Source: Myotis daubentonii (lineage: Eukaryota; Chordata; Mammalia; Chiroptera; Vespertilionidae). Taken from it: a stretch of DNA of 64,000 nucleotides. The notes beneath the pieces were generated by a model, which was given only the letters and a program-made list of their open reading frames with translations, was not told the origin of the DNA and did not search any database. Position 1 is the stretch's first letter, and each line of letters begins with the position of its first letter. Location: the NCBI RefSeq assembly GCF_963259705.1, contig NC_081844.1, positions 23,817,294-23,881,293 of the forward strand. Direction: 5' to 3'. The position numbers and the translations under genes were made by a program. Of the stretch, positions 1-10,400 are shown piece after piece.

Positions 1-344
1 GTGCCCAGCACCCGTGGCCCTTAGACAACTGCAAGTGGCAGGGAAGGGAAACCCAGCCAGCTGCTGGCTTGTGAAACCTGCCGCCCTGCCCATGTCTTCC
101 ACGGGAGTAGGCGGGTGGAGGGGTAGGGTGCGTGTTCCAGCCTCCATCCTGGTCTGGATTCGATCTGGGCTCATAAAGAGGACCCCAGACACCCCTTCCA
201 AAATCCAGGACTACCGCAGGAAGCAGGAGCCCAGTCTCAGACTTCCCAGACAAATCTCAGTACTCTCTGTCCACCAAAGCCTGGTTGTCCCAGGAATTCT
301 GGGGCAGGGATGCCAAGTCGGGGCTGGGACCCCCAACTAGGGGC

Positions 345-700
345 TGGCTGATTCCTCCAGTCTAGCTTGGATCCCCTGCTCTGAGCTGGAACATCCCCCA
401 GTCTGAGCTGGAGCCCAACACTGACTACCTCACCCCCATTCTGAAATGAACCTCTATTCTGGATTGGGTGATCCCCTAGTCTGAGCTGGACCCCAACACT
501 GGGCAGGACCACTGCAGAGTCTGATGGCTCCCCATTCTGTACTGGGCCATCTGGCCTGGACTCCATCTTAACATCCCCCCATTCTGACCTGGACTCCATC
601 ACTGAGCTGGACCAACCGCCATTCTGAGCTGAAGCCCAATACTGGGCGAGTCTATCCCATTGCCCTGCTCTGAGCTGAACCCCTGCTCCGGGTGGGCCAA
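345..700. repeat. Degenerate tandem repeat
   Basis: Units of the form 'attctgagctggaccccaa' recur about every 25-65 bases with many substitutions. Both half-units (a 'tctgagctgga' core and a 'cccaacactg' tail) recur. The repeat creates a long open frame on the minus strand that is not a gene. Confidence 0.6.
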
Positions 701-903
701 ACCCCTTGTCTAACAGGGCTACCAATCCCCCCTGCTCTTCTCCAGGCCCCCAGCCCAGGATTGTAAGGGAGGGGTTCCCAGGGCCAACCAGCCGTCCACA
801 GCCTTCTCCTCTCTGCCTGCTCCCCAAACCCTACTGCAGCCCCTCTCTGGCTCCAGGGGCAGAGTGCTCGGAGAGTTGCTATGGCAACAGGGTTTAGTCT
901 CAC

Positions 904-925
904 CATCGTTGAAGTTGGAAGCCAT
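904..925 (-). CDS. PRKACA: PRKACA alternative first exon (C-alpha-2, sperm form)
   Basis: A 22-nt coding stretch encodes MASNFND plus one base and ends at a GTGAGA donor. It lies about 3.4 kb downstream of the C-alpha-1 exon within the same intron and ends in the same phase (one base into the codon). In other mammals the germ-cell C-alpha-2 (Cs) form starts with a short, non-myristoylated peptide beginning MAS and ending ND or SD before the shared exon 2 residues. Seen here: start codon, peptide and donor. Inferred: transcription from a nearby testis promoter and joining to exon 2, which is outside the window. The exon is too short to be found by ORF length. A chance match of ATG, peptide, donor and phase at the expected place is unlikely. 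Confidence 0.85.
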
Positions 926-1039
926 CACTCAGTCTTCCTCTCAAGGCACCAGAACTATGGTGGCTGAGAAGGCTCAAGAGACCTGCTGCACCAGCTTGGC
1001 TGCCCATCCCCAGATACCTGCCTCTAGGGGGAGCCAGGA

Positions 1040-1040
<1 letters not shown>

Positions 1041-1072
<32 letters not shown>

Positions 1073-1083
1073 GGGGGGGGGGG
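1041..1083. repeat. (TG)n microsatellite followed by a G run
   Basis: About 15 TG dinucleotides are followed by a run of about 12 G, in PRKACA intron 1, 115 bases from the C-alpha-2 start codon on its upstream side (minus strand). Confidence 0.95.
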
Positions 1084-4000
1084 TAGGAGGAGGAGCCAAA
1101 CCTGGGCAGTAGGGGCAGGGGAGGGGCAGACAGGACCCTCAGGTTTCTGTCGGCCTGATTGGGTTAAGGCAAAAAGCTACCTTGGAAAGACCTTCTTAGG
1201 CACCCATACAACTGCCAAAACACAGGTGTTTGACCCTCTTGTACTTCCGTAGGGTGTTAGAAGGCAGCAATTCTTCCCATTCAGGGACTTCTTGGGGGCA
1301 CTTTTCATGCCCAGAGCCTGGATCTGCTTGTCCCCAGGGCCTAGAATGTGTGTGTATGGGCTCCCTCTCACCAGCCCTACCCCTTCCCCCATGGGCCTGC
1401 TCCCAGGGGTGCTTTTGGCCAGTGCCAGCCAAGGCCTGAGCCCCACTTGGCTGCCTATCCTGGGAGCCTCTTGGGGCCACTGCTCTCTCTCAATTTCTCC
1501 AGCTTGCTCAGAGCCGGGTGCTAGGTTTTTTCTCTGCCCTTTTACCATCTTGTCCAGGCCACTAACAATGGCTTTGGCATCTTTGGGTACAGATTGCCCC
1601 TACCCCACCTCACCCAACACCAGGTAGATCCCCCACTCTCTTGGGAGCAGGCTGACATTATCATGCCCTGGCACCAGACGGTAGCACAGGGGGCTGCAGG
1701 ATGCCTAACTAGTGCCTACTAAGGCTTGGGCATTCTCCTTACCCCAGTATGGCTGGTGTCTGGCAGATGAAATTCAGGTGCCCCCTGCAGGCTGGCCCGG
1801 CTACTGCCCCTAACTCCCACCCTACCCCATCCTAGTTATAAGGGCAAATTTTGACTAGCTCCATCCTTTCAGAATCAGAGTTCCAAGCAAAGTGGGGCTT
1901 CCTTCCTTATCCTATTTCTTTCTCTGAGAATCCCTGCAAGTCTCTGGAAGGAAGTACAGCTGAGAGCATTTCCCAATGTATGACATGGGTCCCACTGGCA
2001 GGGCATGAAATGATTTTAGGGATGTTTCACTATTCTAGTCACATTGCATTTCAATGTGTAGCAGGAAAGAATATAACTGGCACAGTAATCCCATGATCAT
2101 TTATATTACTGCTTAGGATGGATCAAAGTTTATGTCTGAACTTAAAAGTAAGTCAAAATTTTTACTATTTTAAATTAAGAAAATATAAATGAATAGAGTA
2201 AAAATCAGGGAAGTAACTTGCGAATGTCCCGGTTAGGAAATTTCTGGGGTCCTGGAAGTTGGCTGGTAGACAGATCGGAATGTTAATCCTGCTTCTGTGA
2301 CATCATCTATGTCAAACTCAGGGTCATTTAGAAAATTCAGAAAATAGCCCGTTATGAAAATCACTCGAGTGGACAGATCTATGGAAACCATTTAGCTGGG
2401 CATATCCTAGATACCCAATAAATAGTGGCCCTATTCCACCGTGATGGTCCATTCCTGGATGTCTGCCCTGCGCTCTAAGAGAATTAGTGGTTCCTTCCGG
2501 AGCCACTGATCTTCCCTGTACAGCTCCCCCCTCCCCCCTCACACACACTGCATGTGTTTGATATCCCTTGAAAGTTTTCCAGGACTGGGTCATCTCCCCA
2601 ACTTTCAACGGAGCCACTGCAATATATAGCTGCCTGCCTCCACCTTCTACCTCCCAGGCCTCACCTGCTGGGGGCCCAGCCCCTCCCTGTGTGCCTAGGC
2701 CCCCCTCCAAGCTCATGCCCAGACTTTTTTTGGTCACTACCCACCTGCTCCTCTGTCATCAAGTACTCAGCTACAGGCACTTGCCTCCATATCCCCCGCC
2801 CATCGGTGACATGTCAGCCCTCCCCATGGCTGCTCAGCAACTCTGAGTTCTGCCATGTGAAAATAAAGTTCCTTAGTTTTCATATCAGGGTCTTTCTGGG
2901 AGGGGAAGTCAGGGGAGCCAGACACTGGGATTTGAGACCAATAACTAGGAAAGACATATTTGGACGTGGCCTCCCTTTTCAGCTCTGACTATTTCTGGGT
3001 AATGGGAAGGGGATCCTAGCTGAGGTCCAGCTTTAGGCCTGGAGTGATGACAATCTAAGAACTGGAGGAATTGAGGAAGGGGATTGAGAACCATTTCTGA
3101 AAGCAGATACAGAATTTCTTTCTCTGGTTGGCTATAAAAGGCCAACACATTTTGTAAGGTGAGGGGGGAACAAGCCTCTATCTGGCTGAGCCCTGGCAAT
3201 GATCAGAATCTGTCCCTTGGCAAAGCAAGTCATTAGATGTCACCCATTACTCTCTCTGACCGCCATCCCCTGAGTCCCCTTTCTCACCATTCCAGCTCAA
3301 GCTGAATGAGCCTTGTTTAACTCAGACACTCTTCATCCCCCACTTTTCATCCTGAGCCAGGAGCGGGTGAAGAAGCCCAGGGGACTGGGTGAATGACGGA
3401 GCCTCAGTTGTGAAACGACCATTTATTACTGAGGGGACCTCTAAGGAGCCTAGAGCTCGCTGCACAGCAGGAGATGGGTAAAGGCTCTGCTGCCATCCCC
3501 TAACCCCAACCAGGGAAGGAGGAAGAAACAAACCCAGCAAGACCAGCTCAAACTTGGCTTTGAACACACTGAAGCAGTTCTCTAGGTTCATAAACAGTCT
3601 GCTACCCCAGCTAGGGACAGACACTTGGGAGGAGAGAGCACAAGCAGAGCAGCAGAGTGACAGGATGAGAGAGGGGCAGAGGGACCCAGAATGATCCTGT
3701 CCCCCATGCCAAGTAACACAGAAGGGAAAAGCAATGCTGGAGGTGGCTCTGGGAAAAGCTCAAGTGGGCACAGGGTGTCTGGAGGGGGGCTCTGGTAAGG
3801 TGAAGAAGGAAAGGGCAAGAGAAAGATGGCGGGGGCTGGAGGAGGGAGGGGTGTGGTCACCAAGTGGCCAAGGTCCCTATGGGATGGAGGCAGACCCCGC
3901 AGCACTCCCAAGACCGGCAGAAGCCTGGGTCAGGGTCTGGCCGTGAGGCCCGTCAATGGGAGAGGTGAGTGAGGAAGTGAGGGTATTAGTACATGGGAGA

Positions 4001-4309
4001 GGGTCCGGGAAAGTAGGGAATAGGGTAGTGACAGGGCCCCATGTGGGGCCCCAGCGGTCATACGTGCCATGGCTGGCAGTGACAGCTGGGTGGGGGGGCA
4101 CAGTTTCTGCAGTGGGGGGTGGCCTTTGGCAAGGGGGCCCCTACGAGAGTTCTGCGGGCCCTGGGCCCTAACCTTGGACAGGCAGGGGGAGGGGGCGCTG
4201 GGGGTAAGCAAAGAGAAATGGGGGGGGAGGGGGAGGGGCCAGGCGGTGATGCACAGGGCGGGGGCTGACAGCGTGGGTCCGGTATTGAGGTCATGGCCTG
4301 AGCACTCAC

Positions 4310-4355
4310 CACTCTCCTGCTCGCTGCCCTTCTTGGCGGCGGCGGCGTTGCCCAT
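4310..4355 (-). CDS. PRKACA: PRKACA exon 1 (C-alpha-1 N-terminus), partial gene
   Basis: First coding exon of the cAMP-dependent protein kinase catalytic subunit alpha, ubiquitous C-alpha-1 form. It encodes MGNAAAAKKGSEQES plus the first base of codon 16 and ends at a GTGAGT donor. The sequence carries the N-terminal glycine that is myristoylated once Met is removed, Asn3 (a known deamidation site) and Ser10 (a known autophosphorylation site). The rest of the kinase, from codon 16 on, lies to the left of the window, so the catalytic core is not visible. The start codon lies in a CpG island and is the only ATG giving the conserved N-terminus. PKA phosphorylates many substrates in cytosol and nucleus after cAMP releases it from regulatory subunits. 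Identification is near certain despite the short length, because 15 residues, splice phase and gene order all agree. Confidence 0.95.
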
Positions 4356-5260
4356 CGCGGCGGCGGCGGCGGCCGGGGCCGGTCCCGGAGCTGCGGCGCG
4401 GCGGGTGCTGGCGGCGGCCGGCGGCCCCGGAGCGCGCTGGGCAGCGGCCCCTCGGGTTGCTGCTCTGGCTGCGGCGCCGCGACCCCCGCCAAGCCCCTGC
4501 TTCCCGCGTCTCCCCGCGCCCGCCCGCCCGGGAACCTCAGCCCAAGTCCGCTGCTGCTGTCTGTCTGTGACGCTCCCGCAGCCTAAACTCATTGGTCCAG
4601 GCTGCCCTGATTGACGGCGCCACGCTGCCGCCTATTGGCCCTCTGCGACCCACCAGCGCCGCTATAGGTTCCAGCCCCGTGACGCGCGCCGCGGATGCCC
4701 GGCCACTGGCGCGCTCGCGAGGCGCCTATTGGCTGCAGTTGGCGACAAGGCCCCAGGTTCGCCCAGTGAGGCCGCCAATTGGCCGGGCGTGCCGTTCGGC
4801 CAGTCCCCCCACAGAACGTTCAGTGTCAATCCCGGGGTGAGAGGGCGGGGCGGAGGCGCAGCTTGCAGTCGGGGCGGCGAGGCGAGGCGGGGCGGACCGG
4901 GGCGGGGCGGCCGAGGCTGGCGGATGGCTGCGCCGCGCTTGGAAAATCAGGAGGCGGTCCAGGCGGGCGCCTGCCCGGCCCCGTGCACGCCGCAGTCCCC
5001 CGCCTCCGCTCAGTGCGGCAGCGGCCGCGGCCGCGGGCCAGCCAAGGTTGGCTCCACAGTCTCCCCTCCCCCGGCGCAGTCGCTGTCCACCTGCCAGCGG
5101 GGGAGGGGAGTGGCGCCGCGGGTCAGAGGTCGCCGGGCCTCCGGCCTTCGTCATTCATAAGGCCCGGCGAAGGCTAGCTGCCGCAGGCCCGGGGGTGGGG
5201 CTGGGTCTCCTGGAGGAGGCTGGTCCTGGGGAGCAAGGGGCGATTGGGAGGGAGCCCTCA
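4320..5260. promoter_or_regulatory. PRKACA: PRKACA CpG-island promoter with CCAAT boxes and CRE half-sites
   Basis: Strongly GC- and CpG-rich block starting at PRKACA exon 1 and extending upstream on the minus strand. ATTGG motifs (CCAAT in the PRKACA sense) lie at 4591-4595, 4634-4638, 4728-4732 and 4778-4782; the last is part of a palindromic CCAATTGG. TGACG half-sites lie at 4568-4572, 4612-4616 and 4680-4684. No TATA box is evident. The transcription start is inferred to be near 4450-4600, giving a 5' UTR of about 100-250 nt. CpG richness, CCAAT clustering and position upstream of the start codon support promoter function; factor binding is inference. Confidence 0.75.
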
Positions 5261-5299
5261 GTGTCCGTCCCGTTGCCGGGCGCCCACACTGGGCTCGTG

Positions 5300-5402
5300 C
5301 CACTCGTTAAATACATTACTTCTCAACAAGCCCTGTCACGCAGCTAGTATTATCACTCCCATTTTACAGATGAGGTATCCGGGGCAGCGACAGCCTGAGG
5401 AT
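5300..5402 (+). repeat. MIR SINE fragment
   Basis: Contains the diagnostic MIR stretch 'cccattttacagatgagg' preceded by 'tagtattatcac'. It lies between the PRKACA promoter and the ASF1B 3' end. Confidence 0.65.
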
Positions 5403-5470
5403 TTTGTCTGGGCAACGCAGAGGGAACCTGCCTTCCAGGAATTAGCAAGATGCCCTTTTCATACGTTTAC

Positions 5471-5707
5471 CAGTGTTTTCCACTGCCACACCACTGACAT
5501 TTGGGGCCTGATCATTCTTTGCTGGGAGGATTCTTGTACAGTATAGCAAACCCCCACCCGCAACCCCGTTTAGCTGCATTCCCAGTTTCTCTACCCACTG
5601 GATGCCTGTAGAACCTCTTATCCTCCACCAGATGTGACAATCAAAACCATCTCAACATTGCTAAATGTGCCCTGGGGGGCAAAAGTGCCCCCAGTTGAGA
5701 GCCACTA
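5471..5707 (-). mobile_element. MER20-like hAT-Charlie element
   Basis: Reads through 'gacatttggggcctgatcat', 'tacccactggatgcc' and 'ccctggggggcaaaagtgcc' and ends in 'gttgagagccact', the diverged terminal inverted repeat. The order matches an antisense MER20-type non-autonomous DNA transposon, an old element shared by placental mammals. No coding capacity. Confidence 0.75.
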
Positions 5708-6325
5708 AAGCAGGGCAAAGCCCAAAAAGGAGGCGGTCAGAGGGGCAGGGGACTGGCTGAGCCAGCCCTCCCTAACGTGGAGGGGTTTAGGAGGTCCTAA
5801 GTCTACCAGCCAGTCAACTCACTGCTCTGCCTATAAGTTTGTACAACCTGCACTCTACCCGGCTGCTGTCTACACCCATGTTCCTAGCTCAACTACAGTC
5901 TCAGGAGGGGAAGAGTTGGGCTTTTATGTGAATTATGGGGAAATGGCTCACCAGCCAAACCACTCCAGCTCTGGCTGTGGGTTTACAAAGAAAGGTTAAG
6001 TAAAAGTTAATAAAAGTGTTGCTGTGTCCTTGGAATACAACGTTAACTTCTTCTTGTGGGTCAAGGTCAACGTCTGAAAAAACACACCACTGGTTATGCT
6101 CTACAACAGCTGCATTGCTTAAGCTTCAACAAATAAAAACCCCTTTCCAAATCTCAGTCTGGATTACAAATATACAACCAATTAGGATTAGAGCAAGGAG
6201 ATAAGAGGCAGTCAACCCACTGGCCAGGGCAAGAGGACCCCCACCCCATGTTCCAAGGAAAGAGGGACAAAGCTGCCTCAGTTCAACTAAGACAAAAGCA
6301 GAAACAATCAGTCTAGAGGAAATGC
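5708..6325. other. PRKACA-ASF1B intergenic spacer
   Basis: About 0.6 kb of unique sequence between the MER20-like element and the inferred ASF1B cleavage site. I see no exon, RNA gene or young repeat here. Confidence 0.6.
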
Positions 6326-6329
6326 ATTT

Positions 6330-7263
6330 TTAGATCAACCAAACATATTTAATACAAAAACTTTTTAATATACAAACTGTAGTCAACAGCATCCACGTAG
6401 CAGCGAAGAGATGGGGAACATGGCTAAGGAAGGTGGTTTTCAGGGTCCCTACTGTTTCCCATGCCTGCAATCACTCCGTAGCCTGTGAGAGCATAAGGTC
6501 TTAGCAGAGGGCAAAGGCAGCCAGAGGTCCTGATGCCAAAACAAAGCCTGGTCAGCGGCTGCTCCAACAGTGGCAGCCTCCAGGGAAATCCAGATCCAGT
6601 TAGGAGGTAACAAGAAGGTGGTTGTGACTGAGAGGAGAATCAACCATTATTCCTCAGCATCCAGCTGATCACACTTTTGCGAACAGAGTTTTCCAGGGGC
6701 TGCTGGATTGAAAAGACCTAAAAATTTTTCTGGGAAAAGGACAGAAATTGTGTCCAAGTCTAACTTCTAACTCAGATTCCTTGACTCCAGAAAGCTAGGT
6801 GGATCTACTCAAATGTTTGGGAAGGGAAATGACAGAGCCTTTGGTCCAACAGGGCTGGAACCATTGACCAAGAAAGCCTCAAGGAAGGCCAGGGAGGTCT
6901 GTGGGAAGAGGTCTGGGTCAATGGTACTTACATGGGAGTCTGGTGACACAATGGCTTATGTGTGAAAGAGAGAAAGGACACAAGTTAGAGAGAATTAAGA
7001 ACTAAAGCACCTGCTTTTTATAGGCCGGGGCAGTAAAGGTGAGAGAATCTTTCTGGGCTGAGGTTGGGAGAGACCTGAGGCCCATTCTTTCCTCAGGGAT
7101 CAATGTGATAGGCCTGAATATAGTTGATGGCCCCAAAGTCTTCCAGGTGGCCCCCAGAGGACTCTCTGGGAGGCCTAACTGCCCACTCCAGATGTGTTGG
7201 GAGACTGGCCATAGTCCTAGCAAGCCCCAGGTAGGGCCTGGAGTCCCCCAGTTAAGACCTCAG
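6330..7263 (-). other. ASF1B: ASF1B 3' UTR (inferred)
   Basis: Unique sequence downstream of the stop codon ending in an AT-rich stretch. ATTAAA polyadenylation hexamers are present on the minus strand at 6364-6369 and 6348-6353, with no AATAAA nearby. That gives a 3' UTR of about 0.9 kb. The exact cleavage site is inferred. Confidence 0.55.
6348..6369 (-). terminator. ASF1B: ASF1B polyadenylation signals (two ATTAAA)
   Basis: Two copies of the common variant hexamer ATTAAA, 16 bases apart on the minus strand, in an A/T-rich block about 0.9 kb past the stop codon. Cleavage would fall near 6325-6345. Confidence 0.5.
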
Positions 7264-7470
7264 TTAGATGCAGTCCATGGAGTTCTCGGGGAGGAGGCCA
7301 GGGATGCAGCCAGGGAGCCCCAAGCCCTTGACAGGGGTACAGCTGATGGGGAGGCTGCAGCTTAGGGCAGGGTCCTGGTTCTCTATGGCCTCCAGCCTGT
7401 CCGTGTTGTTGTCCCAGTTGATGTGGAAACGGGTCACTCGGGGATTTGAGGCCAAGATGTTCCGTTGGAG
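7264..7470 (-). CDS. ASF1B: ASF1B coding exon 4 and stop
   Basis: Encodes residues 135-202, from [18 protein letters not shown] to the C-terminus ENSMDCI, then TAA at 7264-7266. The acceptor is CCCCAG. The C-terminal tail holds Ser198, phosphorylated by Tousled-like kinases in the human protein. Confidence 0.96.
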   Translation of the reverse strand, partial: LQRNILASNPRVTRFHINWDNNTDRLEAIENQDPALSCSLPISCTPVKGLGLPGCIPGLLPENSMDCI

Positions 7471-10400
7471 CTGGGGCAGGAAGAGAAATGTCAACTGTCA
7501 GCATGCCCTCTCATTACTCCCACAAAACCAGGGCACCCCTAGTCTCCCATCCCAGACCCATGAAGAGCAGACCTTGCTTATTCCATCACCAACAATATGT
7601 GTGCGACTCCAGGGAATGCCTGTGCACCACGATTTAGGGCCAGGACCTATCTAATCTTAATTCTGCAAGGCATGCTTCTGAGAAACAAAGACCTCTCTCT
7701 CTGAGCACTACTTGAAAACTTTAAGTGACCTTGGCTCCTGAATCAATCCAATGACTCAACTCCCCCCAAATACAAAGGAGCCAGATGATCTAGAGCAGGG
7801 AGTGGAGAGCGACCCCACCTGAGAGAAGTCTGGCTTTGGGGGTGGGTTCTCCCGCAACTCTGGGTCGGGGTACTCATTGTTGACGTAGTAGCCCACACGG
7901 ATGAACTCCTGCCCATGATAGGTGCAGGTGATGAGGACCACGGTCACACCAATGGCGTCGCTCTCAGGGATGAGGGATGGGTTGGGAGCATCGGCCTAGG
8001 GAAAACACATCCTGAGCTTAGAACGGTCAGCTCTGAATTCAGTGTTAATGAATCAACAATAATACCAAATGAGGTATTTAAACACACCTAAAACAAGGTT
8101 ATGTGTTGACTGGTTGACAAAAATGTGAGATATAGGAACCTAGCCCTGTATGTCCTATGGGGCGATGGTTCAGTATTCACTAATACACTGTTCACAGCAG
8201 GTTTACAGAATGTAACTCCTGTGAATAATGAGGATCAACTGCGAATCCCTGGTTCATGGTAACAGTCATGACACAGAGATGGAGGAAAGAGAGGTGTTTG
8301 AAGTACCGTTGAGAGGTCAGACAGCTCTTGAGAACAGAGCGAGAATTTGAACCTGATCTTTAGGCCACTAAACCACGCTGTGTGCTTTTGGGTAGAAGCG
8401 GATGTTTCTAGGTGTCAAAGCCTAAGGCCTCCTTTCTTACCTGAAAGACGAACATGTGTCTCCCTGCTGGGATAGGGCCGACCAGCACTGAGTCTAGGAT
8501 TTGATCAAACTCCTCACTCTCAGCTGAGCCAACATAAATTATCTTCCACTCTAGGTCTGCAAGGACATAGGGTGTTAGGGAATTGAAATAACGTGACAGC
8601 AAGAAGGCAGAGAAAGGGTCTTCTCATGTCAGTTTTGGAGAGATCCTTAATATGGTGCAAGATTCTTATTCTCAACAACACCTGACATCCCTGGGCGCTA
8701 CGTGCCAGGCACTGCAGTCCTGAACACTGGGCAGGCAGGAAACTCTGACTTCCAGTGGGAGTGGGAAATTTCTCCTATGGGCTGAGCTTTGCCAGGCGAC
8801 CTTGACTCTGCACCTCCAGGGAAACTCAGGCCTCTCAGAGCCTGAGGGCAAACCGTATGGCAGAGGCTGAATTAAGACCCACGTGACAGAGGCGTGCTGA
8901 GGAGGGAACAGCAGGGAGTTGGGCCATTTCAGGGCCCTGCCCACTGGGTACTGGGATAGGAAGCAGCATCCTCTTTCACACACAGGGACCGGTGCCACAA
9001 AACTAAGTAGATCCCTCGACAACTGGGGCAGGGCGGCAGATTCCAATACAGCAGGACAGCCAGCGGCAGGAGGGAGAAGACAAGGCTGCTGTGGGAGTCA
9101 GCCAGGCCCCCAGGTCTTTTAGATCCAGCACCAAGTCATGCCTGTTTATTGGCCATTGGGTGACCCATGACTCAATCAACAAATATGGCATCATAGGTGA
9201 TCCTCTTAACTCCAACTCTCTTGTATCCAATCCAGTAGAGGGGACCCCATCCCTCAGTATGTTCCGGCAAGATTAAAGGAGAAGTGCTTAAGGAGACCTT
9301 GCCCATCAATCACAGGAAATTCCCAGTGACCACTGCCTCTTGCAAGAGATCCAAGTGTACCAGGGGCAAGGTCACGTTAGTACAGGGAAGCTTGGCAGGA
9401 GACCTGGAACTTATTTTAGGTTCTCTGAAATTACACAACCTACCACTCCAGCAACTGGGGGAAGTTTCACAAGCTGTGATTTTCACAGGAAGCAAATGCT
9501 CTTGGAAGCTGCCCTGTTCCCTGGTCCAGTGTCCTGCAAGTGCATCCAACTTCGGAAGCACACTGATGCCGGGCCACAACTACGGAGGTTGGTCATCTGA
9601 GCCCCAAGCTCTTCCTCGATACACTGGCTTCCTGTCCCTTTGCAGTTTCACCCAGGCCTACTCAGGGACTCTATCAGATTTGAGATACAATGACACCGGC
9701 CCACTCCCGACTCACTGGGGTTCAAACTCTAGTATCTTTTATTATTTGCAGGGAGGATTAAGTTTATTGATCTATTTTTGTTACAAGTGGTGACATAACG
9801 ACATGTTTGGAACCAACAGAAAATCAGCTAGCTGTTCTCACCTTTCTCACACAGGTCTAGATTTTGGTATCTTTCCTATCTTTCCTTCTGGTCTCTCCCC
9901 CATCACCAGTTGGAATCACATGTGTGTGCATTTAACTAATGTGCTGGGGAGGAGAGATAAAAAGAAGACGGAAAGAGAGCAGGCTCAGGGCACACCAAAG
10001 GCACTTGATGTTCAATACTGTTAGGCAAATCTGAACAAAGACTGTGTGGGTGCTGACTGGAAGAGAAAACACACTGAATGGGTGGCCAGGCAAGCAGGCC
10101 ACAATAGATCCCTCAATACCGCAGAAATTAACCAAATAATTAATGGGTGATGAGAAAAATATTAACTCAAAAGTTGGAGGAGCTGATAAAATCATCTACA
10201 GGACAAGAAGAGAACCTATAAATTGGAATCATCTTAAAGTTGAAGTGTTTTAAGTGCCATACTTAAGTGGCATCATTTTTTAATATAACCGTTCTTTAGA
10301 ATTAGATATGGAATATCAGTCACCAATACAGCACAAACTCACTCCTATAAAACACAGGACACCATTATATACATGTAACATGCGTACTTAACCTTCAGAT

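Larger units (their letters stand above)
1..4309 (-). other. PRKACA: PRKACA intron 1 (window edge to exon 1)
   Basis: Intronic sequence between exon 1 and exon 2 (exon 2 is beyond position 1), apart from the C-alpha-2 exon. It holds a degenerate tandem repeat near 345-700, a (TG)n run followed by a G run near 1041-1083, and otherwise unique GC-moderate sequence. I recognise no young SINE in this part, in contrast to the dense repeats after 10 kb. No other exon could be supported. Confidence 0.8.

Noticed and set aside
237..827. A 196-codon minus-strand frame
   Set aside because: Produced by the degenerate tandem repeat in PRKACA intron 1; the peptide only mirrors the repeat.
3930..4592. A 220-codon minus-strand frame containing MGNAAAAKKGSEQES
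   Set aside because: It reads through the PRKACA exon 1 donor into intron and uses 5' UTR upstream. Only 4310-4355 is coding.
4069..4614. A 181-codon plus-strand frame over PRKACA exon 1
   Set aside because: Alanine/proline-rich antisense of a CpG island, without domain or conserved start.
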